A stretch of DNA of 64,000 nucleotides from Neodontobutis hainanensis (taxonomy: Eukaryota; Chordata; Actinopteri; Gobiiformes; Odontobutidae), in assembly GCA_024349245.1 (NCBI GenBank), contig JALDNG010000818.1:1-64000 (forward strand). Reading direction: 5' to 3'. The translations under genes were made by a program, and so were the position numbers. Positions 10,311 to 22,256 of the stretch are shown one piece after another (position 1 is the stretch's first letter; every line of letters begins with the position of its first letter). The notes beneath the pieces are model-generated. The model did no database searches and was not told where the DNA came from. It saw nothing but the letters and a program-made list of their open reading frames with translations.

Positions 10311-11395
10311 GGCAGTAAGGGTTGCAGTAACACATCCAGCACCAGCAGTGACAACAATCTCTCTCTGAACGTGGAGAAGACGAAGGAGATTGTTGTTGAC
10401 TTCAGGAGAGCGCACACTCAGCATGTCCCTCTGACCATCAACGGTGCGACTGTGGAGAGAGTAAACAGCACCAAGTTCCTGGGTGTGCACATCGCAGAGG
10501 ACCTCTCCTGGACTGAAAACACAGCAGAACTGGCCAAGAAATCTCAACAGCGTCTCTGCTTCCTCTGCAAACTGAGGAGAGCCAGAGCCCCACCCCCCAT
10601 CATGTACACCTTCTACTGAGGCACCATCGAGAGCATCCTGTCGAGCTGCATCACTGTGTGGTTCGGCGCCTGCAACGCGTCCTGCCGAAAGACTCTGCAA
10701 TGCATAGTGAGAGCAGCTGAGAAGATCATTGATGTCTCTCTTCCCTCCCTCCAGCAAATTTACAGAACACGTCTCATCCGCAAAGCCCTCTCATTGCACG
10801 TGATCACACCCACCCATCACACAGCTTCTCCAGCCTGCTGCCATCAGGGAGGAGAGGACCAGCAGACTGAAGGACAGCTTACTCCACCAGGCTGTCAGGG
10901 AGCTGAACTCGCGCCCGAACCTTTTGTACCCCAGGCACCACTGAACTATGACCCCTACCCACACTAATATATGATGACATGCACCAGTCACTTTGTGCAG
11001 CATTGGTCTGCTCACGACCTCATTCTCCATGGAACTGCCATCATTCCACTACATCATCAGTCAGTTAAATAACTGCTCTTGAGCCCACTTCAATCAGACT
11101 TAATAAGCTTTTGTTTTTGCACTAAAAAACTTTTATCTGCACTCTGCCTTTTGCCTTGCGCTGCTTTATTTTTCTTTATTTAACTTTATTTTTGATTTTA
11201 TTATGCCTTTTTTAACATTTTCTTAGTGTATAATTGTACAGTTGTATCTACATTTTATATTTTGATCTAGATTTTTTAGGCTTTAATGTTAATGTTATCT
11301 GTGTGGGTCTGAGTGTAACAATTTCAATTCTCCGTATGTATGTACTGTACCTGTAGAAGAATTGACAATAAAGCAGACTTGAAACTTGAAATAAG
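10311..11395 (+). mobile_element. LINE fragment (ORF2 C-terminal region and 3' UTR) inside Gmr1
   Basis: The plus strand reads the C-terminal portion of a fish LINE ORF2 starting near LNVEKTKEIVVDFRR, then VNSTKFLGVHIAEDLSW and a region ending in a proline-rich tail. A TGA at 10617-10619 interrupts an otherwise continuous frame (MYTFY stop GTIES). The 3' UTR ends near 11390 with AATAAAGCAGACTTG. It is 5'-truncated and antisense to the host element. The same insertion is present at 53867-54800, so it predates the duplication of the Gmr1 copy. Confidence 0.85.
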
Positions 11396-11399
11396 GACC

Positions 11400-12036
11400 A
11401 CTGTAACAATCCTGTAAACTGGAACCGGAAATCGGTAACAGAACCAAAACCTTTTCACCAGGCAAGAACTCTCCATTTTCAGCCCGCTTATCAAACCACC
11501 CTTTCATCTTATTTTGTGCACACTCAAGATTTTCTTTTGCCAGCTCACACGCACGGCAGAGCCTGGACCGAAACACACTGACAAAATCCAAAAGATTTTG
11601 TTTTGTCTCTCCTGTTAACCACTGATATTTTAAGAGCTTCAATGGCCCACGACCGTGCAAAGACTAAGTCACACGGACTAAAGCCTAAAGATTCCTGTAG
11701 TGTATTCCTGTCTCTGATAGCAAACATTAACACACATATCCCCTCATCCCAGTCCTTAGCGAACTCCAAACAGTAAGTGCGTAACATAGACTCGGGATGG
11801 TAAGCACTGGAGCAACAATGTTTAATGCTCAACTGTATTAACGCTGGGAAAATCCTCGTAAGAGGACCCACACAATCAACCAAGACCCTCTCAAAAGGCT
11901 CACCAACAACTGGGATTGGACACAGAGTAGCCGGAGGTATGGTTTGATTTGGTTTTCTTGCAATCTGACACATGTGACACAATTTGATATAACTAGCCAC
12001 ATCTTTCTTTAAGCCTGGCCATAAAAGATGCCTCAA
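11400..12036 (-). pseudogene. Gmr1-like integrase fragment
   Basis: The minus strand encodes MRHLLWPGLKKDVASYIK then CHMCQIARKPN (part of the zinc-binding N-terminus), FERVLVDCVGPL (start of the catalytic core) and a shifted downstream frame with NKMKGWFDKRAENG and PGEKVLVLLP, the typical post-core region of Ty3/gypsy integrases. Part of the core is deleted and at least one frameshift is present. The remaining C-terminal end (LGERDYLIFTPDRR, LCHVKRLKSFY) is best seen at 53848-53730 in the right copy, after the LINE. Confidence 0.8.
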
Positions 12037-12207
12037 AATTCAGTCATAGGTCTTTCTAACAAACAAATGACCAGAAAATGGATTGTCATGGGCTAGAGAT
12101 AAGATTTGTTTTCTGCACGGCACCGAACAACAATCTGGGTCACACTCCGCCAATCATCCCAGCAGAAAAATGCCTTGATAACCATTTTCGCATGAGAATA
12201 TGGTCAC

Positions 12208-12641
12208 TCAAAAAGTAACCCGAGAAACATTTATATTTTCATCACTCACAATTTGTTTAAACAGCGTTGACAAAGTATTGTCTCTCTTTTGTTCTTTAAC
12301 TAAATCCAGCCCTGACATAGTGACAGGTTCAGTGTCAATAATAGAGTCAACTGATGTGATTTTTTTCTTTGTTTTCACACAACGAACCGTCATTAAAGAA
12401 AGCCCATTCAGAAATTTTTCACTTAAGTCAAAATCATCATTAATTAACTCACTTCAGCGCTCTGAAGCAGCGCGTGTAACAGCACAAGAAGTAAACACAT
12501 CAGGATAGTTTTAGCAAGTTTATCTGGACTGTGGCTGACAATAGGTACAGGTGTCAACTCTGGTGTAATCAGCACTTTACCTCCTGCCAAATCGTTCCCC
12601 ATTATAACAGAATTTACATTAATTGGCAAACCAGGCCGCAC
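12208..12641 (-). pseudogene. Gmr1-like protease and linker remnants
   Basis: Two short minus-strand fragments are visible. The first (12641-12444) contains NSVIMGNDLAGGKV, matching the distal part of retroviral-type aspartic proteases in Ty3/gypsy elements. The second (12393-12208) is a charged linker with KEQKRDNTLSTL. The active-site aspartate motif lies in degraded sequence between here and the gag knuckle and was not seen intact. Confidence 0.6.
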
Positions 12642-12764
12642 CCCAACGGCAGCGTCCCCTCACCATAAGTCTGACTGTAGAACAATTTTATGCAAAGGAA
12701 CACCGATGTGTTGAAGGTTAAAACCGCGCACAGGGACCTTAGAACCAATAGCGGTTTCGGTTAC

Positions 12765-13693
12765 TCAGCGGTAAAACCCCTTCAAGGATAAAAGACTGAG
12801 AGTGTCCCTCAATATTTTCACAGGGATTTTACGACTATGTCCAGACAAAGAAACAAAACCATCCATTACAAAAGGCTTAAAGTCAGTGTAATCACAAGCT
12901 TCAGAAGGCAAATGCGACTCCTTACCCTGACTCTTGATCAAAACTATGGGTTTAACGTTCTTGTTCTTCAGCACTTGACAGTGAGCGATTATATGACCCC
13001 TCAGTCTACAATAGAAACAAGTGACATCATTAGCTTTTGTTTCCACATTACCAGACATAATTTTCGTCACATGCTCAGAGGGCAGACACGCCTTTTTCTC
13101 AATGTCTCTAGCATTACCATTAACTCGCTCATTTTTTTCAAAACCAAAACCCAATGGGCGTTCCAAAAAGACAGACTTGTGCGTTAAGACATATTCATCA
13201 ACCAAAACAGCGGCTTTAGATACATCAGCAACTGTGTTTTCGTTTAAATATGTAGTTACTCTATCAGAAAGACTGTTCTTAAATTAAAAACAGACTTAGA
13301 CCCGAGGACCAACATCAAGCTCTAATTCGCGCATGCGAATCTGTGTTTGTTGCTCCAATTTCTTTGTCTCCAACATATTAATATATTGGAGCTCCTTTTC
13401 CTTTAAAGCAAGGCGCTCTAATTCAACTTCTAGCTCTTTTAATCTAACTGTTTCATCTGCCGTACTACTAGAGTAAGATGTTCTAGGACCTTTAGGTTTG
13501 TTGTGTATCAGTGTCAACGCCCCACGCTCTACCAAAGCATTATAAAGTTGAGTCTTTACCGTAGCCTTCTTAGCTTGCTTTGTGACAACAATGTCATCAT
13601 GTTCAGCAACTAGCAAGAGATCATCTTTTGACACCGATCCAAAACCTCCAAAGTGGGAGCAGAAACCAAACTCATCCAGGTTATACTCCATGT
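12765..13693 (-). pseudogene. Gmr1-like gag with zinc knuckle
   Basis: The N-terminal part starts at 13693 (MEYNLDEFGF) and has a coiled-coil-like run of Leu/Glu/Lys residues (LKELEVELERLALKEKELQ, about 13450-13380). After a break the 13205-12765 frame carries a CCHC knuckle, CFYCRLRGHIIAHC (about 13019-12978). The related N-terminal part in the right copy is at 55187-54774. Frame interruptions make it non-functional. Confidence 0.75.
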
Positions 13694-13838
13694 TTAAACC
13701 CAGAATCAGGCCAGCCACAAGACAAAAGGCTAACACACAACAAACAAAGCTACTCACAAAAATACACACCTGCCAGTCCTACCTGAATTACTCCATTAAC
13801 TCACAAGACAGAAAGTCTACTTTAATGAGCCCCAAATA

Positions 13839-14411
13839 TGTTACGATCCCCGCTAAACAAAAGGGACCTGAACATAAAGTCAAACCACACAAAGTGTAAG
13901 GCAACACAAATCAACAATTTATTAATTAAACAGAGGGTTTGGGACAAACCAAAAAGCCATACACAATTAAAGCTCCAACTGTCTATTTAAAATAAGAATC
14001 AAGGGAGAACAAAAAGGCGGTGATGGGTCGGACAAAATGAACAAAAGAGGGCAACAAGCCGAGTCAGCCCGCCATTGGACCGTCACCCGACTTAACTCAT
14101 CTGTCCCTGCCTAACCAATCCTAACCCTTAAAGTAAAACAACAAACCGTTAAAACAGGACCACCTCGCCCATCACCTAAAAGAACTAACTGAAAACATAA
14201 AAGAGGAGCTGAGCGTCTAAGCTGCCCCTGGCATCGACAGCAGCACAACCAGGAGGCGGAGCTTAGCCGGAAACACAGAGCGAAGCAGAGAGCGAGAAGC
14301 CGGCCTCAACATCCTCCTTATAAAGGGTAGCAGCCAATCAGGAGCCCAGACCAGACACACCCCACTCCTCCTGCAGGTGGAACACACAGACATTTACATG
14401 CATTTGTAACA
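13839..14411 (-). repeat. Gmr1-like 5' LTR, left copy
   Basis: In plus orientation the repeat runs from TGTTACGATCCCC to GCATTTGTAACA, giving TG...CA ends and an inverted terminal TGTTAC. It is almost identical to 55335-55911. The following bases GAGTC equal one half of the target duplication that surrounds the right copy. Confidence 0.9.
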
Positions 14412-15290
14412 GAGTCCTTTGTGCTCAAGTCCGAGGCAAGTCTCAAGTCCTTGTGTTTGAGAATAAAGGAGTCCAAGTTTGAGTCAGAGCAATAAAAATT
14501 AAGTCCAAGTCCGAGTCGAGGCACAAAACTGATCTTGATGACTACTCCATCTCTGCCCACAACACCAATGCCCTGCACAAGAAGGGCCAGAGTCGCCTCC
14601 TCCTTCATCCAAGTCATCCCAATCTAAAAATGTAATTATATAAAATATCAAAACAATCCATCAATATGGCTTACAAGCAAATTGAATCACAGAAATGGCT
14701 GTAATTGAGCTGGTTGAAAAAATAACATCTACAATAAAAAATAAAAATCCCATAAATGGAATTTTCATAGACTTGAAGAAAGCCTTCGACACCATTGATC
14801 ACAAAGTTCTGTTAAGAAAACCTGAAAGATATGGCATCAGGGGCATTGTATAAAGATGGATTGGTGACATTTTATTCTAAATAAAAGAGATTATTTTCAC
14901 CCAACAAACAAGCTGCTCATAAACTCTAACCTACTGAAATGTAATCACTTAGTCAAATTTAAAATAGCAAAAATAATGTTTAAAATAAGACAGAACCTGT
15001 TTTAGATGAACTCTGCTCCTGACGAACACTCGTGTTCAGTAAACTCAGATCACAACCAACGTCAAACAGACATGTCTGTCTGTTCAGAAAGTTAAACTGT
15101 GGAATAGTCTAGAACTAATACATCTATAAATAGCTTCAAGAAATGACTTAAAAGAAACAGATCTCACAATTTAAAGTTCTTTGTTCTTTCTTTAAATATG
15201 TTAAAATAATTCAGTGTTAGTTGTTTTTGTGTTATATTTGTGAAAAATAAACTAGTAAGCTATGATGCAGGAAGGGGCTTCTTAGAATGA
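14412..15290 (+). mobile_element. Internally deleted LINE fragment and duplicated flank
   Basis: From about 14690 the plus strand reads ELVEKITSTIKN and IFIDLKKAFDTIDHKVLL, a LINE reverse-transcriptase block, followed after a deletion by C-terminal-like sequence to about 15180. The segment 14412-14878 is copied at 55912-56376 in the same orientation. The first ~280 bp carry imperfect repeats of AAGTCCAAG/AAGTCCGAG type and no recognisable gene. Confidence 0.65.
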
Positions 15291-15479
15291 AGCATTTGTA
15301 GTTGGTGTAGAACCTAATTTAACCTAATATGCTTGGACTAGAGTAACCAGAGCACCAGTACACGGACTCACGCTCTGGAATGGGCTTGAGTCTTTTCCCC
15401 TCCCTCCATATGTGTTCCCTGAACTTAGATGAGCATTGAGCTGGCTCACGATGGCTTACTGACTCTAACAATGCAAAAA

Positions 15480-16136
15480 CCAATGTTGGGGTTGAAGATT
15501 TCCTGGTGGCGTCTCTCACTCTCCTCAAGCTGCAGCTGGATCTTGATGTACTCAGTGTCACCAGCACCAGGTTCTTGTCATAGTTCTTCTCCAGTGCATC
15601 CAGTGTGCCCAACATGGCTGTTATCTGAAATAAACATGTAAATGATCAAATGGCCATTGCCAATTTAATTGAATCAAACCCTTATTTACTGCGTGACAGC
15701 TGGCCGTATACTTACCTCTACATGCAAAGACTTGAAGACATTGGTGCAGATTTTGATTGAAAGCTGCAGGTCTTGAATCAAGGCCTCCACTTGTTTAATC
15801 TCCATCTTGATCCCCTAAGTCTGCTTCATTGTAGGCGTCTGGGAGCTTATCTAGTTCCTCAATTTTACCATCTTCACTATCTTGTCTGCATATGATTTTG
15901 GTCTAATACTCTTCAAGCTGAAATGTGTCATAAAATACTGCAAAATGCTCTCTATACAGGCTTACAAAATATGTGCACACCTTCCCCATTTCAAGCTCCA
16001 ATCTGTAGGAGATCTCCGCCGTTTCCTCGACCACCACCAGGTCTTTGATGGGAAAGGTAGAACTGGGAAGGAATGCATCACAGGTACAACTTCCACTACT
16101 TCCTGTCTCATTCCTCCTAGCCCCCTCACTCCACAT
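15480..16136 (-). pseudogene. olfm4-like: Olfactomedin-4-like pseudogene, N-terminal and coiled-coil exons
   Basis: Three exon-like blocks are read on the minus strand. Block 1 (about 16100-15981) has SCTCDAFLPSSTFPIKDL and ends at a GTGTGC donor; this matches the Cys-rich motif preceding the coiled coil in olfactomedin-4 proteins. Block 2 (about 15870-15716) has MEIKQVEALIQDLQLSI and a GTAAGT donor. Block 3 (from about 15624) has LDALEKNYDKNLVL then, after a frameshift, IKIQLQLEESERR. In the family these form the secreted coiled-coil N-terminus before the olfactomedin domain. The domain itself is absent, and frameshifts show it is dead. Assignment is by motif memory only. Confidence 0.6.
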
Positions 16137-16190
16137 GCATACACACTAAGGGCGCATATGGGCACATGAAAATATGAGCACATTAAATTA

Positions 16191-17409
16191 CAGGTGCTGG
16201 TCATATAATTATCATCAAAATGTTGATTTATTTCACTAATTCCATTCAAAAAGTGAAACTTGTATATTATATTTATTCATTAAACACTTTTCTTTAACCA
16301 AGGAAAATCCCAAATTCAGTATCTCAGAAAATTTAAATATTGTGAAAAGGTTCAATATTGAAGAGCCCTAGTGCCACACTCTAATCAGCTAATAAACCCA
16401 AAAAAAGTGAACAAGCAATAGGGATAACCGCACCTGGAGAGGATTGTGACACAGAACCCATTCAAAAACGTGAGGGAGATTCAGAAAGAGTGGACTGCAG
16501 CTGGAGTCAGTGCTTCAAGAACCACTGCGCACAGACGTATTCAAGACATGGGTTTCAGCTTCGCTTTCCTTGTGTCAAGCCACTCTTGAACAACAGACAG
16601 CTTCAGAAGCATCTCGCCTGGGACTGCTGCTGAGTGGTCATAAGTTATGTTCTCTGACGAAAGTAAATTTTGCATTTCCTTTGGAAATCAGGGTCCCAGA
16701 GTCTGGAGGAAGAGAGGAGAGACACACAATCCACGTTGCTTGAGGTCCAGTGTAAAGTTTCCACAGTCAGTGATGCTTTGGAGCCATGTCATCTGCTGGT
16801 GTTGGTCCACTGTGTTTTCTGAGGTACAAGGTCAACGCAGCCGTATTCCAGGAGGTTTTAGAGCACTTCATGCTTCTGGCTGCTGACCAACTTTTTTGAG
16901 ATGCAGATTTCTCGGCACCTGCACCAAGTGCCAAAGCAACCAGTACCTGGTTTAAGGACCATGGTATCCCTGTTCTAACTTGGCCAGCAAACTCGCCTCA
17001 CCTTAACCCCAGAGAGAAGGGTATTGTGAAAAGGATGAGGCAATATGCAGAAGAGCTGAAGGCCACTATCAGAGCAACCTAAACAGTGCCACAGACTGAT
17101 CGACTCCATGCCACGCCGCATTGCTGCAGTAATTCAGGCAAAAGAGCCCTAACTAAGTATTGAGTGCTATACATGATCATACTTTTCAGTTGGCCAAGAT
17201 TTCTAAACATCTTTCCTTTGTATTGGTCATAAGTAATATTCAAATTTTCTGAATTTGGGATTTTATTATAATCATCAACATTTAAATTAATACACTTTTG
17301 AAATATATCAGTCTGTGTGTAATGAATAATATACAAGTTCCACTTTTTAATGGAATTAGTAAAATAAATCAACTTTTAAGGATTTTCTAAATTATATGAC
17401 CAGCACCTG
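16191..17409 (+). mobile_element. Tc1/mariner element, degenerate
   Basis: Terminal inverted repeats begin CAGGTGCTGGTCATATAATT at 16191 and end as the reverse complement at 17409. TA dinucleotides flank both sides, as expected for Tc1/mariner integration. The interior has recognisable remnants of a Tc1-type transposase on the plus strand with many stops and frameshifts, so the copy is inactive. The length of 1.2 kb is normal for the group. Confidence 0.9.
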
Positions 17410-18185
17410 TATAAACTGTGTTATCCCAAAATAAAGCTTTGAGAAAGAGAAACCACGGAACCAGCGTTTTGTCTCTTTTCTCTCTCTCTCTGATCAGAGC
17501 CTTAGAGGCATGCTTTATCATCGGTAACCCTTCAGAGTCTAGAACTGACATAGCGGAGCAGGTTACAGACCATATTGTGAAAATGATATCGTTAGTTTAG
17601 TAGTCAAGCGGAGCTGGTCAGAAACTGATTAAGTCAAGTGGAGCTGGCTGTATATATATCCACTAGCGAGAGAAAACGCAGCAGAGCACAGAGCAGTCCC
17701 ACCAGAGACAGAGGGAAAGGAGTTCTCTTCACACATTAGTTTTGTCCAGTCTTTTCACTAGAACAAATGTTAAGAGGCAAACGAGGTTAGTTTGGCTAAA
17801 AGAGTCAACAGGTTTGTTAAAAGGACTACTGATGGTGCGTTGTTGCAATGCACAACCCTCTTGGATGTGGTAAAAGTCAGTGCTTGATTCAAGCTTTTTT
17901 GGCTAAAATAAAATAAAAACCCACAGTGTTGAGCCCAGGGCCAGGTTACGGCTTGACCTCCTCGTTCCTAGAAGGAGTTACATGTGCATGGGGTGCCATG
18001 GGAAGAAAATGTAATTTTTTTTTTTTAAGAAGAATCAGGGGCTGTACCGGGCCCGTGTAGCCCGGACTGAGAGGCCAGAGGCTGGGGAGAGTAGCAGAGG
18101 CGGTGCAGCCTGGTGCTGGAGGTCTTACCTCGGGCCAGGCTCCAGCTCTGAGTCCTTCATTGGCCCAGGGGCACAAACACAATCA
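17410..18185. other. No recognised gene
   Basis: This stretch contains a CT-rich tract near 17480, a TATATATAT motif near 17652 followed by purine-rich sequence, and GC-richer sequence after 18050. No reading frame with family similarity was recognised on either strand. Confidence 0.4.
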
Positions 18186-18189
18186 TTGT

Positions 18190-18560
18190 TGTGTGCAATA
18201 ATCTTCAGTCTCGGGCTTCTCGACAAGCCTCATAGACAGATGCAAAGCCAGGAAAGCCTTCATTTCAGATACACATACAATGTACCGCTTAAAAAACCTG
18301 GACTGTGGCTTCAGCTGTTTTGAGGATAAAACCCGATGAGCATAACGGTTAGTCTTTAATTGTAACAAGGTTCCAAAAATTGTGTGTGCCAGTGAGTTCA
18401 TGAAAAGGCTTTATCCACTCCTGATGAACTTCCAGTCCTCATCTTCAGTGATAGGCCCGTAGCTATAATCTCTTCCTCGGCCTCTCCCTGGGCCTCCGCC
18501 TCTCACCCACATTTCTCTTCTCCCAAACCTGACTCCTCTCCTCTCCGTCCTCCTGTGTTA
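18190..18560 (-). pseudogene. piggyBac-type transposase N-terminal remnant
   Basis: The minus strand contains EMKAFLALHLSMRLVEKPE followed by EDY, which matches the conserved start of the piggyBac DDE domain where a helix beginning with IKAFLG precedes a tyrosine-tryptophan pair. Upstream sequence in other frames has an acidic WKFIRSG-like segment. Frameshifts and loss of the catalytic region show it is a fragment. Confidence 0.5.
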
Positions 18561-18719
18561 GAAACTGAAACAGCAGCACGGCCAGAAAAACCCTCAGCTC
18601 CACTGGCACCTTCACTCTGGCTGCTATCCTCACTCTCCCTTATTTCATAACAATAACAAGAAAAATACAGTTTATTTATATAGCACATTTCAAATGACAA
18701 GCATAGACTCAATATAACT

Positions 18720-19440
18720 AAGACTTACTTGTCAGAAAGTAAAAGTTCTCCCCTGGAGTCAGAGTCTGCAGCAGACGGCACAACGGCTTGGCGCTCATGT
18801 TCTCGTCTCACAATTTCTACTCTCACCAACGAGAGCTCTCACCGACTGCATTCTCCCCACCTGCCACAACGTGTCAAAGGCTTATGTACTAAATCTGAAA
18901 ATTAAAATGAGCTAAACACATCTTATCTTAATTTTACACCTGACCTATTCAAAAACACAAAGGTGAGGACGAAGACCCAAGTAATGCTGTAGAGGAAGAA
19001 ACTGTGTCAGACTCTGAACAAGATGATTCAAATGACCAGGAATAACTCTTGCTTTGACATCGGCCTATGGTCTTGTACGGATTTTATGAATGGACTTTTT
19101 ACTTGAGTATTTAGGAATGTATTTTTGTAAACTTTCATATTATTTTATAATAATAATAATAATAACCCAGCTTTAACCCAGAAAGTTGAAGTAGACTCTA
19201 AACTAGTAATAAACCTGGTAAACGTTGCTAATGAAAGCAATATATTCTGTGTTATAATTGTCAATAGATCCAGTGCATTGCTAATAAGAATCCCAGCAGG
19301 ATCCAGCTCTCTACTTCTAATGACACTGAGAGCTATGAGCTCAATGACTTTGAGAACTTGGACCCTCCCCAGTGGAGTTGCTTTTGTTGTCCAACTATTA
19401 ACCCTACATACTGTAGGTTACATACATAGTTTTACATAGT
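18720..19440. other. No recognised gene; (AAT)n tract
   Basis: Mostly AT-rich, with a short AATAAT run near 19150. A TTTATTTATATAGCACATTT motif just upstream (about 18670) resembles the tail of fish L2 LINEs. No coding similarity was recognised. Confidence 0.4.
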
Positions 19441-19449
19441 TTAGGTCTG

Positions 19450-20128
19450 TAATAAAAAATCTGCCAGACCAGATGGCTCCTAGATCCTGCCATCTTACTG
19501 AGGACTTCTGCTTCCAAACTGACTGCTGCTTGGTGCTCAACTTTATCAACAATCATTATCGCGCTTCACTGTCCCCGCTCTGTGGAAGAAATCTGTAATC
19601 ATCCCTGTACCCTAAGTATTTTGTCCTGCTGTTCACAACTTAAGGCCAGTAGCTTTGACATCTGTTGTAATGAAATGTTTTGAAAAGATCATTGTGGACA
19701 TGCTAAAGATCCCCTGCAACTTGCTCATTTACAAAATGAGTATAAAACACTTATGTGTTGACTTTTATTCGGCAGTACAACCACAGCTACTGGTCCAGAA
19801 ATTGACTGATTTGCATGTTAATCATTTTATTATTCAATGGTTTTATTTTTCTTAACAACAGCAAGTAAAAGTAAATGGTGTTCTCTCTACGGTCAAATAC
19901 TCTAACACAGGTGTCCCACAGGAATGTGTGAGTTCTCCTTTCCTTTTTTCACTCTACACAAATAAATGCAGGAGCCGTCTGTGCAACAATCCAGTTCTCT
20001 GATGATACAGTGATCTTAAGCCTACTGTATAAAGAGGACTGGTCCTCTGTGGTACATGCATGAGATCCACCATTTAAAGAACTGGTGTGACCACTTCCTT
20101 TTTTAATGTTAAAAAGACAAAGGAGATG
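19450..20128 (+). mobile_element. LINE reverse-transcriptase fragment
   Basis: The plus strand shows decayed LINE RT blocks in order: PDQMAPRSCHLTED, TSVVMKCFEKIIVDMLK (19655 on), a GVPQECVSSPFLFSLYTN block in which PQG has become PQE (about 19910), and IQFSDDTVILSLL, where the usual YADD reads FSDD (about 19990). Multiple stops interrupt it. It ends at NVKKTKEM, where an LTR-like sequence begins. The 3' portion from 19964 is copied at 39265-39428. Confidence 0.75.
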
Positions 20129-20241
20129 TGTTATAAGAATTTTCTATGTCCTTATATTTATCCAGAGAGACACGGAGACAGATTATAATTTAACAAGCAA
20201 TGGCCAGGTTTTAATCCTTGCAAGGAGAAGCAAAGCAGCAG
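20129..20241. repeat. Truncated LTR-like repeat (fuller copy 39429-39796)
   Basis: The sequence starts TGTTATAAGAATTTTC directly after the LINE block and matches the first ~110 bp of the LTR-like repeat at 39429. It then diverges into AT-rich sequence. Confidence 0.6.
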
Positions 20242-20244
20242 ACA

Positions 20245-20830
20245 TATGGAAGATTATTTGTGTCATCAGACTTTGAATTTTAAATACCTGTGAATTTCTA
20301 ACTCTGATTTTTTTTTATCACTGAAAACATACGTTTGAATATTTTTGTCTTTGAATTTTAGTGACTGAATTTCAAAGTTAGAAATTTCAATAGATATTAT
20401 CCAAAGTTTCAAAATTCAACATAAAAAATTTGCCGTGTAAATATTAAATAGATATGTTTTCGACCACTCAAATTCAACCGTCGAAATTCACAGTGTAAAA
20501 TACGCAGTAAAAGAAGTTCATGGAACATCCGGAGTACCGAGGAATTGCAATCGATATTGTGTGAGTCGATCTATCCTCTAGCCAATCACGCAGCGAGGAC
20601 CTGGTCACGTTGGTAAACACAGCAATACAGCGCAACACTGAGGTAAGTTCATCTTTCGATATCAAAGTTTATATAGGCTAGCATGCAATATCTGACGTTT
20701 TTTTAAAAAAACATATGTTACTTCTAATAAATGTTATAAAGCTCAAGCACACTAAAGAGACTAGTAGTTAAGTAATCACTAGGGGACAATAGCAGCTATG
20801 GAGGATGACCATGGTAATAACCTACAACAA
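20245..20830. other. AT-rich region without recognised gene
   Basis: Short internal inverted similarities occur (TTGAATTT and AAATTCAA motifs between 20270 and 20490). A CCAATCACG motif near 20580 could be part of an upstream region of the gene that follows, but no promoter is demonstrable. Confidence 0.35.
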
Positions 20831-20832
20831 AC

Positions 20833-22250
20833 ATGGCGGGACCTGCAACTGATGCACCAAGGGTGCTAAGTTAGATACTGTTTTACTCCTGTTCTGTTGT
20901 ATTTCTACTGAAGGTCTGTCACATATAGTAGCGATAAACATTTTTGTTATTTCAGAATAACCAAGTTGAAATTGTCCAGTCAGCCAGGCGTTTGCTGGAT
21001 TTATTGACTGAAAGGCAGCCAAGTACAGCGAGCGTTGAAGCTATCGCAAGGTGTAGTACACACTTGTGCTTTATATTTTGAAGTCTGACCATACTAAATG
21101 TTTTATCGCTGGATAGGAGGGACCATTCTACTGGACCATCGCTTCAAATGGAAATGACAAGGTAAGAACTAATATGGCATATGCCTGCGGTGTGTTTAAT
21201 TTTTTTTAGCGCATTTCCACTGGGATAGGATCGTGCGGTTTGGGCTAATGTGCTGGTCCCCTCAATACGGCCGGGAGAAGAGGCCAAAACCAAAGCTAGT
21301 TTACTAGCATAAACTTTCAGCTGTTTCTGTTAGTGTAGTACTGCTTTCTTTTCACAGATCAAACTGCAGTCATTAAAGTGTCATATGTTAAACCAATTTG
21401 ATATAAACCATTTAAAAGTTTGTAAAGAGAATGTCCTAAAGTACAGAATGGGGGCTACTGGAGGCATGGTCATAATACATTTTCATTGGAGAAATTGGCA
21501 TTATCCACAAACTATTACAAATTAAGATGGTTTTGGCAAATGACAACCACTCTGCTACTTGTAGGTAATGTCAGAGCCTGGTTTGAACACATTAATGAAT
21601 GTACCTCACATAGTATGTTTATTTAATGAGCAAATTAGTATACAGTTAGCAAATTCAAGTTAGTAAAATTCTTAATTTATAGGTTTTAATGTAAGTACTT
21701 ACGGCTATGTTGTAAATAGTTTTTTTCATTGTCTGTTCAGAATTCTATCCCTCACCACAAATGCTAATTTCTTCTAAAAACATTTTAAATATGTTTACAC
21801 ACGGTCCTGGCTTAAAACCAGTATAAACTGGTCTCAGGAATCTCCTAACAAGCTGACTGCATGTTTTTCCCCAACCACCTGTACTGCAACACTCCAGTGG
21901 AAATTTGCCTATCTAATAAAAAAAAAAACCTTAAACTTGTATTTAAATTTTTAATCAAAAACTTTTCACCATAGAACATTTCCAGGCATTTTTACTAAAG
22001 GCCGGGGGAAGAATCGCTTTCCAGCAACAAATGTTATCCCAGCCAAAAAAATCAAGGCACTCGAGGTGTCTTTCTATTTGCTACCAAAGCAGTGTGAAAA
22101 AACTCCAAGTGAGCTTGAGAAAGTGACCCATATGCAGGCTGGGTTGGGTCCAAGGACTGCTCATCTTGATGAAAGCATGACACATGTTGTAACTCCCTCT
22201 CCAGTTAACAGATACGGACACAAGGCGTTCTTCTCTACAGGCATTTATTA
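20833..22250 (+). pseudogene. Fish HECT-like gene, N-terminal exons (C-terminal exons at 31557-33466)
   Basis: Exon-like blocks are: a possible first exon from ATG at 20833 (MAGPATDAPRV, weak donor); about 20956-21050 after TTTCAG (NNQVEIVQSARRLLDLL); about 21118-21161 with a GTAAGA donor; and from about 21974 after ACCATAG (FPGIFTKGRGKNRF, then KALEVSFYLLPKQCEKTP and MQAGLGPRTAHLDE). The last block resembles the region before the HECT-like domain in the large fish family of G2E3-like uncharacterised proteins. The frame stops at 22250, directly before an inserted BEL/Pao element. The middle exons are not seen, so the gene is probably broken, or spliced over a ~9-kb insertion. Confidence 0.6.
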
Positions 22251-22256
22251 GTCAGA

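Larger units (their letters stand above)
8962..14411 (-). mobile_element. Gmr1-like Ty3/gypsy LTR retrotransposon, left copy, lacks 3' end
   Basis: On the minus strand the order is 5' LTR (13839-14411), gag (13693-12980), protease region (12641-12444), integrase (12036-11400), and reverse transcriptase fragments (about 9120-8990). RNase H and the 3' LTR are missing where the copy abuts the recombinase-like gene. The flank after the LTR begins GAGTCCTTTG, exactly as in the right copy 51780-55911, so the two are products of one insertion followed by duplication. A MITE (9511-10087) and a LINE (10311-11395) interrupt it. Integrase upstream of reverse transcriptase is the arrangement known for the Gmr1 group and differs from ordinary Ty3/gypsy. 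Confidence 0.85.
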
